DNA from: Promicromonospora sp. AC04
GTDB taxonomy: Bacteria > Actinomycetota > Actinomycetes > Actinomycetales > Cellulomonadaceae
Assembly: GCF_003058225.1 (NCBI RefSeq)
Contig: NZ_QBUG01000002.1
Coordinates: forward strand, 62,001-126,000
DNA: 64,000 bases
Direction of reading: 5' to 3'
Made by a program: the position numbers and the translations under genes. Below are positions 34,137 through 42,437 of this stretch, in pieces. The notes under the pieces were generated by a model. It searched no databases, was not told the DNA's origin, and saw only the letters and a list, made by a program, of their open reading frames with translations. Position 1 is the first letter of the stretch. Every line of letters begins with the position of its first letter.

Positions 34137-34763
34137 TCAGGATCCGTCGTGCGACGTGAGCTGCGTCCGGTTGCCGACCGGATCCCGGGAGTCCAGGACG
34201 CCCTGCGCGCCCTGCGACTGCTGGACCATGTCGACGGCGACGCGGAGGTCCTCCGTGGCCCAGTCGAGCGAGCTCTCCATGTGGGTGGCCTGGGCGAGCA
34301 GGGTACGGGCCTGCGTCACGGAGGTCGGCGGGGCATCGGTCATGCGCTGGGCCACGGCCTGGCGGGCTTCGGCGAGCGCCTGGGCGAGGACGTCACGGGT
34401 GGCGGGGTCCGCGACCTGGCCGGCGGAGTGCTCGTAGACCCGCTCGGCCGTGTCCATGACTGCGGCCAGGTCGTGGGAGCGGGCGGAGGTGCTGGTGACC
34501 TGGCTGTCGATCTGGGCGGCGAGGGTCAGGAGGTGGCTGGCCTCGTCGGCGCGGGCCGACACGGCCCAGAGGCTGATCGCGACTGCGACACCGGTGACCA
34601 TCGCCGCGCCGAAGGTCCAGCGCCGGCGGCCGCGGGCACCGGCCAGATCGAGGGGCGGAGGTTCGGGTGTGTCGAGCGCCGGCAGCGCGGGGAGCTGAGC
34701 CGGCGCGAGCTCGGGTAGTTGGAGAGCCGGACTGTCGCCCGGCTCTTCGTCCGTTCCTGACAT
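34137..34763 (-). CDS. Hypothetical single-pass membrane protein
   Basis: 208 residues from ATG 34763. A Pro/Leu-rich cytoplasmic N-terminus (LQLPELAPAQLPALPALDTP) is followed by RRRWTF and one transmembrane helix (AAMVTGVAVAISLWAVSA), then an external helical domain rich in Ala, Gln and Glu with predicted long amphipathic helices (DEASHLLTLAAQIDSQVTS; ALAEARQAVAQRM). The helical outside part might be a sensor or peptidoglycan-associated domain. Not recognised as a named family. The region 33876-34136 downstream is A/T-rich and has small dyads (GGGCGC..GGCGCCC near 34067-34085) but no gene. Confidence 0.65.
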   Translation of the reverse strand: MSGTDEEPGDSPALQLPELAPAQLPALPALDTPEPPPLDLAGARGRRRWTFGAAMVTGVAVAISLWAVSARADEASHLLTLAAQIDSQVTSTSARSHDLAAVMDTAERVYEHSAGQVADPATRDVLAQALAEARQAVAQRMTDAPPTSVTQARTLLAQATHMESSLDWATEDLRVAVDMVQQSQGAQGVLDSRDPVGNRTQLTSHDGS

Positions 34764-34926
34764 GGTGGGTTCCGGCCTGACTAAAGCGACGGTGTTCAAC
34801 TCTTCCCCCAAAGAGAGTTCGATGAAAACAAACTGTCGGACTCGAGGCCCGCTAAACAACCGGTGCGAATGACGCTAGGACTACTTTCTCGGTCTCGCGC
34901 GGCGAAGCCGTAATGCATCTGTGATC

Positions 34927-34977
34927 TGTGGAAAACCGCCCTGAGACGGTGGATAACTTGGGGATAACGGTGGACGA
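34927..34977. promoter_or_regulatory. Cluster of DnaA-box-like sequences
   Basis: TGTGGAAAA (34927), GGTGGATAA (34948), TGGGGATAA (34959) and GGTGGACGA (34969) lie in one orientation within 51 bases. Two are one mismatch from TGTGGATAA, and the others are weaker. This could be a DnaA-titrating locus; an origin is unlikely without dnaA or dnaN nearby. Confidence 0.4.
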
Positions 34978-35051
34978 CCTGTTGATGACCATGGTCCGGT
35001 GCCTACACTGGCGTGGTTCGACAACGGCGTCGGGACAGGTTCGGGGGCAGC

Positions 35052-35190
35052 ATGACGCAGGTGCCACACCGGGACGCGATCTGGGTTCGCGCGGCATATG
35101 AGAGCTTCGTCGGTTCTGCTGGCGCGCAGGAGCCCGACGGGATCGACCCCGTCGTCGCGGCCTCGTGGCGGCGTGGACGCACCTGGCCCC
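35052..35190 (+). pseudogene. Possible relic of a GAF-type regulator N-terminus
   Basis: From ATG 35052 the frame reads about 45 residues containing [13 protein letters not shown] and [14 protein letters not shown]. The [11 protein letters not shown] motif is typical of the N-terminus of GAF-domain transcription regulators (RpfR/FhlA-like 'SWRR' motif). The frame then runs into compositionally odd Arg/Cys-rich sequence, so the rest appears lost. This may equally be chance; low confidence. Confidence 0.3.
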
Positions 35191-35376
35191 TCTGGCGGAA
35201 CCGGGCGGGCCGCAGTCGGCGCGAGCGTGGGCGCACCCGGGCGTGCTGGAGCGGCAGCTGTCGTGACCGTCGGTGCGGTTGCGGCCGACCACTCCGCCGT
35301 CGAGCAACCCGGGATCTTTTTGACGCGGCCCCGTGTTGCCCCTCTTGTCAGTGCACGCGCTCTACGAGGAGGAATC

Positions 35377-36270
35377 ATGCCCGCCCCCATCGACCCGTCG
35401 GACAAGATCGCGCAGTACGCCCACCCCGAACGCCTCGTGAGCACCACCTGGCTGGCCCAGCGCCTGAAGGACCCGGGGATCGTCGTGGTCGAGTCCGACG
35501 AGGACGTCCTGCTCTACGAGACCGGGCACATCCCGGGCGCTGTAAAGGTCGACTGGCACACCGAGCTGCAGCACCCCGAGATGCGCGACTACCTGGACGG
35601 CGCGGCGTTCGCCGCCCTGATGGGCAGCAAGGGCATCACGCGCGACACCACGATCGTGCTGTACGGCGACAAGAACAACTGGTGGGCCGCGTACACGGCG
35701 TGGGTCTTCACGCTGTTCGGCCACTCGGACGTGCGCCTGCTCGACGGCGGCCGCGGGCTCTGGAGCGCCGAGGGCCGCGAGCTCACCACCGACGTCCCGG
35801 CGCCCGCGCCGGTCGAGTACCCGACGGTCGAGCGCGACGACACCACGATCCGCGCCTTCCGCGAGGATGTCCTGGCGCACCTGGGCAACGGCCCGCTCGT
35901 CGACATCCGCTCCCCGCAGGAGTACACCGGCGAGCGCATCGCCATCCCGGACTACCCGGAGGAGGGCGTGCTGCGCGGCGGCCACATCCCGACGGCGCGC
36001 AACGTCCCGTGGGCGACGGCGGTCGCCGAGGACGGCACCTACAAGACGCGCGCGGAGCTCGACGCGATCTACACGTCCGGCCTGGGCCTGAGCGCGGACG
36101 ACGCAGTGATCACCTACTGCCGCATCGGCGAGCGCTCCAGCCACACCTGGTTCGCGCTCACCTACCTGCTCGGCTATACAGCCGTGCGCAACTACGACGG
36201 CTCGTGGACCGAGTGGGGTAACGCAGTACGGGTCCCGGTCGCCACGGGCGCCGAGGCAGGCACCGTCTGA
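35377..36270 (+). CDS. sseA: Thiosulfate/3-mercaptopyruvate sulfurtransferase (rhodanese)
   Basis: 297 residues from ATG 35377 with GAGGAGGAATC upstream. Two tandem rhodanese domains: the inactive N-terminal one ([31 protein letters not shown]) and the C-terminal one with the active Cys in [15 protein letters not shown]. It transfers sulfane sulfur to cyanide or thiols; the CRIGERS loop favours thiosulfate as donor. sufE follows 41 bases downstream, pointing to a sulfur-trafficking operon. Confidence 0.93.
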   Translation: MPAPIDPSDKIAQYAHPERLVSTTWLAQRLKDPGIVVVESDEDVLLYETGHIPGAVKVDWHTELQHPEMRDYLDGAAFAALMGSKGITRDTTIVLYGDKNNWWAAYTAWVFTLFGHSDVRLLDGGRGLWSAEGRELTTDVPAPAPVEYPTVERDDTTIRAFREDVLAHLGNGPLVDIRSPQEYTGERIAIPDYPEEGVLRGGHIPTARNVPWATAVAEDGTYKTRAELDAIYTSGLGLSADDAVITYCRIGERSSHTWFALTYLLGYTAVRNYDGSWTEWGNAVRVPVATGAEAGTV

Positions 36271-36311
36271 CGCCGCCACGACCGGCGGACGAGCGGTGGG
36301 AGGATGAAGAG

Positions 36312-36767
36312 ATGAGCACCAACGACGTCGACCTGCCCGAGGCCCTCGCCGAGCTCCGGGACGCCTTCCTGGACACGCCCGAGCGCGACCGCCTCCAGCT
36401 GCTGCTGGAGGTGTCGCGCGAGCTGCCGCCACTGCCCGACAGGTACGCGGACGCGCCGGAGCGACTGGAGCGGGTCCAGGAGTGCCAGTCCCCGGTCTAC
36501 GCCTTCGCCGAGGTGGACGACGCCGGAGTGGTCGCCTTCCACGCGACCGCACCGGAGGAGGCGCCCACCACGCGGGGCTTCGCGTCGATCCTGGCGCAGG
36601 GCCTGACCGGGCTGACCGCCCAGCAGGTGCTGGACGTGCCGGAGGACTTCCCGCTGCAGTTCGGTCTGACGAAGCTGGTCAGCCCGCTGCGCCTGAACGG
36701 CATGGCGGGCATGCTGACCCGCGCCAAGCGCCAGGTCCGGGAGCAGCTCGCGGCGGCGCAGGTCTGA
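36312..36767 (+). CDS. sufE: SufE-family sulfur-acceptor protein
   Basis: 151 residues. GGAGGATGAAGAG precedes the ATG. Conserved layout: FLDTPERDRLQLLLEVSRELPPLP at the N-terminus (in segments), the sulfur-accepting Cys in VQECQSPVYAF, and the C-terminal helix LNGMAGMLTRAKRQV. SufE receives persulfide from a cysteine desulfurase for iron-sulfur assembly; in this operon it may instead shuttle sulfur with the rhodanese. No sufS in the window. Confidence 0.92.
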   Translation: MSTNDVDLPEALAELRDAFLDTPERDRLQLLLEVSRELPPLPDRYADAPERLERVQECQSPVYAFAEVDDAGVVAFHATAPEEAPTTRGFASILAQGLTGLTAQQVLDVPEDFPLQFGLTKLVSPLRLNGMAGMLTRAKRQVREQLAAAQV

Positions 36768-36781
36768 GCCGCGCGGTCGCG

Positions 36782-36861
36782 GAAAGTCCGCTTCCACCAA
36801 GCAGTTAGGCCTGAAAACCTCGCGATTACCAGGCCTAACTGCTTGCTGGAGGCGGACTTTC
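36782..36861. terminator. 80-bp inverted repeat between sufE and metG
   Basis: 32-base arms with two mismatches around a 16-base A/T-richer loop. The inner arm reads CAAGCAGTTAGGCCTG. It lies 14 bases beyond the sufE stop and 5 bases from the metG stop, so it can act as a bidirectional terminator. The arms are much longer than needed, suggesting an intergenic repeat element. Confidence 0.75.
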
Positions 36862-36866
36862 TGGTG

Positions 36867-38585
36867 TCAGGCCTCGCCGCCGCCGAAGCGGTCGCGGTAG
36901 GCGTCCAGGTCTTCGTCGGTGATCTTGGCGAACAGGACCGGCGGGACGGTGAAGGCCGTCCCGGGCGGGACGGCGTCGAGCGACGTCGCGGCCTCGGGGG
37001 TGAACCAGGTCGTGGCGTCGGTGTCGAGGGCGAACACGCCGCGGAGCGTCGCGGCGGTCTCCGGGATGAACGGCTCGGAGACCACCGCGTACAGGTGGAT
37101 CAGGTTCATCGCGGTGCGCAGCGAGACCGCAGCGGCCTCGGGGTCGACCTTGACCTGCTTCCAGGGCTCCTTCTCGACGAGGTACGCGTTGCCCGCCGAC
37201 CACAGCGCGCGCAGCGCGTTCGTGGCCTTGCGGTACTGGAGGGCCTCCATGTGCTCCTCGAGCTCCGCGAGGAGCCGGGCCACCTCCGCGCCGAGCCGCT
37301 CCTCGGCCGCACCCGGCTCGCCGCCCGCGGGGACGGTGTCCCCGAACCGCTTGGCGGAGAACGTCAGGACCCGGTTGACGAAGTTGCCGAGCGTGTCCGC
37401 CAGGTCCTTGTTCACCGTCCCGGCGAAGTGCTCCCACGTGAACGACGAGTCGTCGGACTCAGGCGCGTTCGCGACCAGGAAGTACCGCCAGTAGTCGGCC
37501 GGCAGGATCTCCAGCGCGGCGTCGGTGAAGACGCCCCGCTTCTGCGACGTCGAGAACTTGCCGCCGTAGTAGGTCAGCCAGCTGAAGCCCTTGACGTAGT
37601 CGACCATGGTCCACGGCTCGCGGACGCCGAGCTGCGTGGCGGGGAACATCACCGTGTGGAACGGGACGTTGTCCTTGGCCATGAACTGCGTGTAGCGCAC
37701 GTCGTCGGCCTCGTACCACCAGGACTTCCAGTCCCGGGTCTCGCCCGGCGCGGCGGCGTCCGCCCACTCCTGGGTGGAGCCGATGTACTCGATCGGGGCG
37801 TCGAACCAGACGTAGAAGACCTTGCCCTCCGCCGCGAGCTCCGGCCACGTGTCGGCCGGGACGGGCACGCCCCACTCCAGGTCACGCGTGATCGCGCGGT
37901 CCTGGAGGCCCTCGGTGAGCCACTTGCGCGCGATCGACGTCGACAGCAGGGGCCAGTCCTTGCTGTTCTGGTCGATCCACGCCTCGACCTCGCCCTGGAG
38001 CTTCGACTGGAGCAGGAACAGGTGCTTGGTCTCGCGCACCTCCAGGTCGGTGGAGCCGCTGATCGCCGAGCGGGGCTCGATCAGGTCGGTGGGGTCCAGC
38101 ACGCGCGTGCAGTTCTCGCACTGGTCGCCGCGCGCCCGGTCGTACCCGCAGTGTGGGCACGTGCCCTCGACGTAGCGGTCGGGCAGGAACCGGCCGTCGA
38201 CCGGCGAGTACACCTGCCGGATCGCGCGCTCCTCGATGAAGCCGTTCTCGTGCAGGCGGCGCGCGAAGTGCTGCGTCGTCTCGGCGTTCTGCGCCGACGA
38301 GCTCCGCCCGAAGTAGTCGAACGACAGCCCGAAGCCGTCGTAGATCTTCTTCTGCGTCTCGTGCGCCTGCGCGCAGAACTCCGCGACCGGAAGGCCCGCC
38401 TCGGCCGCCGCGAGCTCGGCCGGCGTGCCGTGCTCGTCCGTGGCGCAGATGTACAGCACGTCGTGGCCGCGCTGCCGCAGGTACCGCGCGTAGACGTCGG
38501 CCGGGAGCATCGACCCGACCATGTTCCCCAGGTGCTTGATGCCGTTGATGTACGGAAGCGCACTGGTGACAAGGTGGCGAGCCAT
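36867..38585 (-). CDS. metG: Methionyl-tRNA synthetase
   Basis: 572 residues from ATG 38585 (GGAGC upstream; the in-frame ATG at 38654 would add 23 unconserved residues). Class I synthetase: HIGH-type motif in [18 protein letters not shown] (as HLGN), zinc knuckle CPHCGY and CENCTR, the tRNA-facing [15 protein letters not shown], and the KMSKS-equivalent KFSTSQKRG, a natural variant in this subgroup. The anticodon-binding domain is C-terminal; no EMAP-like extension. Essential for translation; single-gene unit. Convergent with sufE. Confidence 0.96.
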   Translation of the reverse strand: MARHLVTSALPYINGIKHLGNMVGSMLPADVYARYLRQRGHDVLYICATDEHGTPAELAAAEAGLPVAEFCAQAHETQKKIYDGFGLSFDYFGRSSSAQNAETTQHFARRLHENGFIEERAIRQVYSPVDGRFLPDRYVEGTCPHCGYDRARGDQCENCTRVLDPTDLIEPRSAISGSTDLEVRETKHLFLLQSKLQGEVEAWIDQNSKDWPLLSTSIARKWLTEGLQDRAITRDLEWGVPVPADTWPELAAEGKVFYVWFDAPIEYIGSTQEWADAAAPGETRDWKSWWYEADDVRYTQFMAKDNVPFHTVMFPATQLGVREPWTMVDYVKGFSWLTYYGGKFSTSQKRGVFTDAALEILPADYWRYFLVANAPESDDSSFTWEHFAGTVNKDLADTLGNFVNRVLTFSAKRFGDTVPAGGEPGAAEERLGAEVARLLAELEEHMEALQYRKATNALRALWSAGNAYLVEKEPWKQVKVDPEAAAVSLRTAMNLIHLYAVVSEPFIPETAATLRGVFALDTDATTWFTPEAATSLDAVPPGTAFTVPPVLFAKITDEDLDAYRDRFGGGEA

Positions 38586-38660
38586 CGCTGGATGCTCCAA
38601 TTTCGTAGGTTCTGGTCCTGGATCCGACGGCGCGCGGAGCGAGCCGTCGCCCAAGACTAG

Positions 38661-39731
38661 TTACTCAGCGTTGTTGATGCGGTCACGCAGCCACGGGATG
38701 CACGCCTCGGCCTGGATCCGCTGGAACGCCCGAAGGTGCGGGATGCCGGGCGGCGGGTCCTGCAGGGAGTTTCGCGCGAAGTAGGCGGTCAGCACCGCCA
38801 CCCAGACGGTGACGGCCTCGGGGTCGAAACCGTTCGGGAGCGGCGTCCGCTCCAGGACCTCGTGCGGGGCGGGGCCACCGGTGGCGTGCACGGCCGGGAG
38901 CATGCCGGTCTGGTCCAGGAACGGCGCACCGCGCAGGGCGTGCGGCCAGTCGACGGCCACCGCTTCCTCCCCGGCCGGCCGCCGGACGATGAGCGCGTTG
39001 TCGGCGCGCAGGTCGGCGTGCACCAGGTGCGGTCCGGCGAACGCCTCGGCCTGCCGCTCGGGCGCGGCCAGCGCGGCGACCTGGTCGAGGTTCGCCGCGA
39101 GCCAGGGATCGTAGGTCGTCAGCCCGGCCGGTCGTTCGTCGGCCAGCAGGGCGGCGTCAGGCCATACCTTGTCGCTGAAGGCGGGGAAAACGCCGCCGGC
39201 CGGGACCTCGTGCTCGGCGATGCGGCAAGCGAGGTGTTGCAGGCGGTCGAGGTCGTCCAGGTCCCACGGCTCGGTGCGGGGCACCCGCCCGTGGACGACG
39301 TCGGACGCGATCACCACCCACGCGGGATCCGCCACTCCGGGGTCAACCGCACCGCGGTCAACCACGGCAGGCTCCACCGCACCAGGGTCAACCGCACCGC
39401 GGTCAACCACGGCACGGTCCACCGCGGCACGGTCCGCCGCACCGGCGTCGGGCAGCTCCATGATCCAGCGGAAGGCGGGCGCGGGGACGCCGTCGGGCAA
39501 CGCCGCGGCGCGCTGGGCCTCGCGGCGGTGCAGGCGCGCCGCGACCTCGTACTCGGTCGAGGCGACCTTCACGAAGGCGCTGCCGGACGCCGACTCCAGC
39601 GAGAGCGCCCAGCCGGGCGAGTATCCGCCGTCGTGCGACGCCCACGCTGTGACCGGGCCGCCGAGCTTCGCGACGATGGCGTCGCGTACGTGCGCGGGGA
39701 GGTCTGGCCAGGTGGGTCGGACGCGGGTCAT
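38661..39731 (-). CDS. Aminoglycoside phosphotransferase (APH)-fold kinase with repeat insertion
   Basis: 356 residues. N-lobe ending with VKVASTEYEVAARLHRREAQ (ATP-binding Lys region), C-lobe with the catalytic HADLRADNALI (HxDxxxxN) and metal-binding VDWPHALRG. Between the lobes lies a run of seven 15-bp repeats (39341-39445) coding AVDRG/AVDPG units in the hinge. Members phosphorylate small molecules of many kinds, so drug resistance cannot be assumed. It is downstream of, and in the same direction as, the membrane protein at 39813. Confidence 0.87.
   Translation of the reverse strand: MTRVRPTWPDLPAHVRDAIVAKLGGPVTAWASHDGGYSPGWALSLESASGSAFVKVASTEYEVAARLHRREAQRAAALPDGVPAPAFRWIMELPDAGAADRAAVDRAVVDRGAVDPGAVEPAVVDRGAVDPGVADPAWVVIASDVVHGRVPRTEPWDLDDLDRLQHLACRIAEHEVPAGGVFPAFSDKVWPDAALLADERPAGLTTYDPWLAANLDQVAALAAPERQAEAFAGPHLVHADLRADNALIVRRPAGEEAVAVDWPHALRGAPFLDQTGMLPAVHATGGPAPHEVLERTPLPNGFDPEAVTVWVAVLTAYFARNSLQDPPPGIPHLRAFQRIQAEACIPWLRDRINNAE
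39341..39445 (-). repeat. Seven 15-bp tandem units inside the APH gene
   Basis: Plus-strand units of the form GGTCAACCGCACCGC, GGTCAACCACGGCAG and GCTCCACCGCACCAG recur in order, giving a 45-bp higher-order period (39341 and 39386). They encode repeated (A/V)VDRG, AVDPG and AVEPA pentapeptides. All copies keep the frame. Confidence 0.92.
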
Positions 39732-39812
39732 GCGGCGATCATGCCAACCGCCCGCGCGCCCTGACGAGGAGAAATCGCGGGCGGGCGACTCACCTGGGTC
39801 GGTCGGCGTGTG

Positions 39813-40724
39813 TCAGCGCTGCGGCGGGGCCAGGTGCGGTACGAGGACGACGGTCCGGTTGCGGATCGTGGCGGCGGCGATCGCCTGGAGCATGAGCATC
39901 CCAGGGACGTGCGAGCACACCTGGTCCACCGTGTCGACGACGCCGCGCGTTACGAGGGTCTCCCCCGCCGCGGTGTACGCCCCGTGCAGCATTTCCCGCT
40001 CCTCGGCAGCAAGGTCTCGGTGGAGCTCCTCAAGGCTGGTGCGGTACCGGGTCAGCGCGGACTCGGCGACTGCTTCGCGCTGCGCGGAGACGTCGTCGAC
40101 CTGGCGCTCGACGGCACTGTGCTCCTCCGTTCCGAGACGGAGCCAGGTCACCGTGACCAGCGCGGACGCCGCGCAGCAAACCCCGGCGAGCACGAGGTTC
40201 ACGCCGAGCGAGGTGCGTGCCGCCCCCGGAAGCTCCGAGAAGGTGATGAAGAAGAGCGGAGCGACCGCCGCGGCGGTGGCAAAGCCCGCGAGCAACCACG
40301 AACGCTGGACGAGACCACGCGTGGCCGGGGCCGAGCGTCGGACCGGGAGCAGCGCCATCAGTACACCGACGGTCCCGGCCGCGAGGAACGCCGACGACCA
40401 CGGGAGGACGGCGACCAGGTCGAAGTCGGCTCGGCTGAAGAAGAACGCGAACGCACCACCGATGCCGAGCGCGCCGAGCACGGTGCCGACGGTACGCCGC
40501 GGGGAACGGAGATCGGCCACCGCGGGATCCACGCGGCGAGTCCGAGCGTCGATCTCCGTCCGCGCGTCCCGGACCTCGACGTGGTAGTCGCCCACGACTG
40601 CGTCGACGGCGGCCGCGTAGTGGGGCAACCCTCGCAACACCTGTCGGTCCAGCTCCGCGGTCCGCCGCCAGAACGCCGTCGGCGAGATCTCCTGGGCCCA
40701 GTGCTGCGCGAACCGGGTCGACAT
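39813..40724 (-). CDS. Hypothetical four-helix membrane protein
   Basis: 303 residues from ATG 40724 (GGAGAAC adjacent). An N-terminal cytoplasmic helical region (RTAELDRQVLRGLPHYAAAV; EVRDARTEIDARTRRVD) leads to four transmembrane helices at about residues 80-200, then a C-terminal helical domain with a charged coiled-coil (VERQVDDVSAQREAVAESAL; SLEELHRDLAAEEREML) and the ending LVPHLAPP. The shape, four helices flanked by coiled coils, resembles a signalling or scaffolding protein. No family recognised. It lies upstream of the APH gene on the same strand. Confidence 0.62.
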   Translation of the reverse strand: MSTRFAQHWAQEISPTAFWRRTAELDRQVLRGLPHYAAAVDAVVGDYHVEVRDARTEIDARTRRVDPAVADLRSPRRTVGTVLGALGIGGAFAFFFSRADFDLVAVLPWSSAFLAAGTVGVLMALLPVRRSAPATRGLVQRSWLLAGFATAAAVAPLFFITFSELPGAARTSLGVNLVLAGVCCAASALVTVTWLRLGTEEHSAVERQVDDVSAQREAVAESALTRYRTSLEELHRDLAAEEREMLHGAYTAAGETLVTRGVVDTVDQVCSHVPGMLMLQAIAAATIRNRTVVLVPHLAPPQR

Positions 40725-40791
40725 GTTCTCCACGGCGACAGTCTGCCAGCGTGCGGCGGGCAACCGGAGAGGGTTCCGCACCGCCGGGAGG

Positions 40792-42369
40792 TCACCTCGC
40801 TGTGGCGACTGGTGCGGGGTTGACGATCCCCGCGATCCGGCGCACCGCCTCGTGCAGCCGGTCCGGGGTGTTCGCGGCATAGCCGATCACCAGCCCGGGC
40901 GGCCCGTCGCCCACCCGGTGCGCCGACAGGGGGTGCACTCGAACCCCGGCCTCGGCAGCCCGTCGGGCCACGGCGGCGTCGTCGACGCCCGGCAGCGTGA
41001 CCAGCAGGTGCAGGCCGGCGGCCACGCCGTGGGCGGTGCCGCCGGGCAGGTGGGCCGCGAGCGCCGTCAGCAGGGCGTCGCGGCGGGCGCGGTGCCGACG
41101 TCGGACCTGGCGCAGGTGCCGCTCGAACCCGCCCGAGGTGATGAAGTGCGCCAGCGCGAGCTGGGGCAGCGCGGGACTGGCGAGATCGGTCCAGTACCGG
41201 GCCTCGACGAGCTCGGACTGGAGTGCGGCGGGCGCGAGCAGCCAGCCGATCCGGATGGCCGGGGCCAGCGTCTTGGAGACGCTGCCCAGGTGCACCACGT
41301 GGTCGGGTGCGAGGGCGCGCAACGCCGGGACCGGCGGGCGGTCGTAGCGGTGCTCGGCGTCGTAGTCGTCCTCGATGACCAGGCGTCCGGGCAGCCCGCC
41401 GGGGCCCGACGGCGGCCCGGCTCGCGCCCAGGCGATCAGGGCCCGGCGGCGGTCCGGAGCGAGCACGACGCCCGTGGGGAACTGGTGCGCGGGCGTGACC
41501 AGGACGGCGTCGAGCCCTGTGCTGGCGAGTGCCTCCACGTCGAGCCCGTCCTGGTCCACCCGGACGGGAACGGGTTCCAGGTCCCACCGCCGGAGGTGCT
41601 CGCGCGCGCCGAACGAGCCCGGGTCCTCGAACCCGATCCGGCTCGCTCCGCGGAGGCTGAGCGCCCTGGCGAGGAGCATCAGGCCCTGCGACACCCCGGT
41701 GACCACGAGGATGTCGTCCGGGTGCGCGCGCAGCCCCCGCGTCCGGGCGAGCCAGCCCGCCAGCGCCTCGCGGAGCGCGGGCAGGCCGCGCGGGTCGCCG
41801 TAGCCGAGCTCGCTCGATGCCAGGCCGCTCAGCGCCGCGCGCTCGGCGCGAGCCCAGGCGGCGCGCGGGAAGGCGGACAGGTCGGGCAGGCCGGGTGAGA
41901 GGTCGATGAGGTTGGTTGCCGAGGTGTCCGGGCCGGTCAGGTCCGGCGGCATCGCGCTCGCCATGCCCGACGGCGCAGCGTGCCCGACGACGCCGGCGGG
42001 CCGTACCCCAGTGCTGGCCGGCCGCGTCCTCGCACCGGCGGGCTGTGCTCCGGGGTCGGCGGGGCGCGCTCCGGGGCCGGCGAGCCGCGCCAACGAGTCG
42101 GACGACGGTGCCCAGGCGGAACGGACCGTCGTGCCACCACCGTGCCGACCCGACAGCAGGCCCTCGTCCGTGAGCCGCCGATAGGCGTCGACCACCACTC
42201 CGCGTGAGCAGCCGAGCTGGTCGGCCAGCACGCGGGTGGCGGGCAGCCGGTCGCCCGGGGCGAGACGACCGTCGGCCACCGCGCCCCGCACGGCCTCGGC
42301 GAGCCACGCTGTCAGGCTCCCGGGGCGGGCCTGGGCGGGGTCGAGCTGGAGGAAGTCGGCACCAACCAT
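40792..42369 (-). CDS. MocR-family regulator (GntR HTH fused to aminotransferase)
   Basis: 525 residues from ATG 42369 (GAGGGGACCAAG upstream). The N-terminal GntR HTH (LTAWLAEAVRGAVADGRLAPGDRLPATRVLADQLGCSRGVVVDAYRRL in segments) is joined by an Ala/Pro/Gly-rich linker of about 60 residues to a fold-type I aminotransferase-like domain with the PLP Lys in LGSVSKTLAPAIRIGW and DYDAEHRYDRPPVPAL. MocR proteins sense PLP or amino-acid aldimines; PdxR controls pyridoxal synthesis. Divergence from the EamA transporter suggests it controls that export gene. Confidence 0.93.
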   Translation of the reverse strand: MVGADFLQLDPAQARPGSLTAWLAEAVRGAVADGRLAPGDRLPATRVLADQLGCSRGVVVDAYRRLTDEGLLSGRHGGGTTVRSAWAPSSDSLARLAGPGARPADPGAQPAGARTRPASTGVRPAGVVGHAAPSGMASAMPPDLTGPDTSATNLIDLSPGLPDLSAFPRAAWARAERAALSGLASSELGYGDPRGLPALREALAGWLARTRGLRAHPDDILVVTGVSQGLMLLARALSLRGASRIGFEDPGSFGAREHLRRWDLEPVPVRVDQDGLDVEALASTGLDAVLVTPAHQFPTGVVLAPDRRRALIAWARAGPPSGPGGLPGRLVIEDDYDAEHRYDRPPVPALRALAPDHVVHLGSVSKTLAPAIRIGWLLAPAALQSELVEARYWTDLASPALPQLALAHFITSGGFERHLRQVRRRHRARRDALLTALAAHLPGGTAHGVAAGLHLLVTLPGVDDAAVARRAAEAGVRVHPLSAHRVGDGPPGLVIGYAANTPDRLHEAVRRIAGIVNPAPVATAR

Positions 42370-42418
42370 CTTGGTCCCCTCGAAAGACACGATCTTGGCT
42401 CTGTCAGGTATACCAAAG
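42368..42418. promoter_or_regulatory. Candidate MocR operator in the divergent promoter
   Basis: ATCTTGG occurs at 42368-42374 and again at 42392-42398, and ACCAAAG (an inverted near-copy) at 42412-42418. MocR regulators typically bind direct repeats plus one inverted copy near the promoter. The first copy overlaps the regulator start, implying autorepression. Inferred from pattern. Confidence 0.6.
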
Positions 42419-42437
42419 CGCAGGCAGGCTCGCGGGC

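Larger units (their letters stand above)
34764..35376. other. Long gene-poor region before the sulfurtransferase
   Basis: 613 bases. It holds a cluster of DnaA-box-like words (34927-34977) and a short possible relic ORF starting at 35052. The final bases contain GAGGAGGAATC, the ribosome-binding site of the sulfurtransferase at 35377. No RNA gene recognised. Confidence 0.5.

Noticed and set aside
34927-34977. Replication origin.
   Set aside because: Only a few imperfect boxes, no AT-rich unwinding region and no dnaA, dnaN or parAB genes in the window.
38661-39731. Aminoglycoside resistance gene.
   Set aside because: The APH fold covers kinases of many substrates; nothing in the sequence shows drug specificity. 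The same caution applies to 45149-46072.
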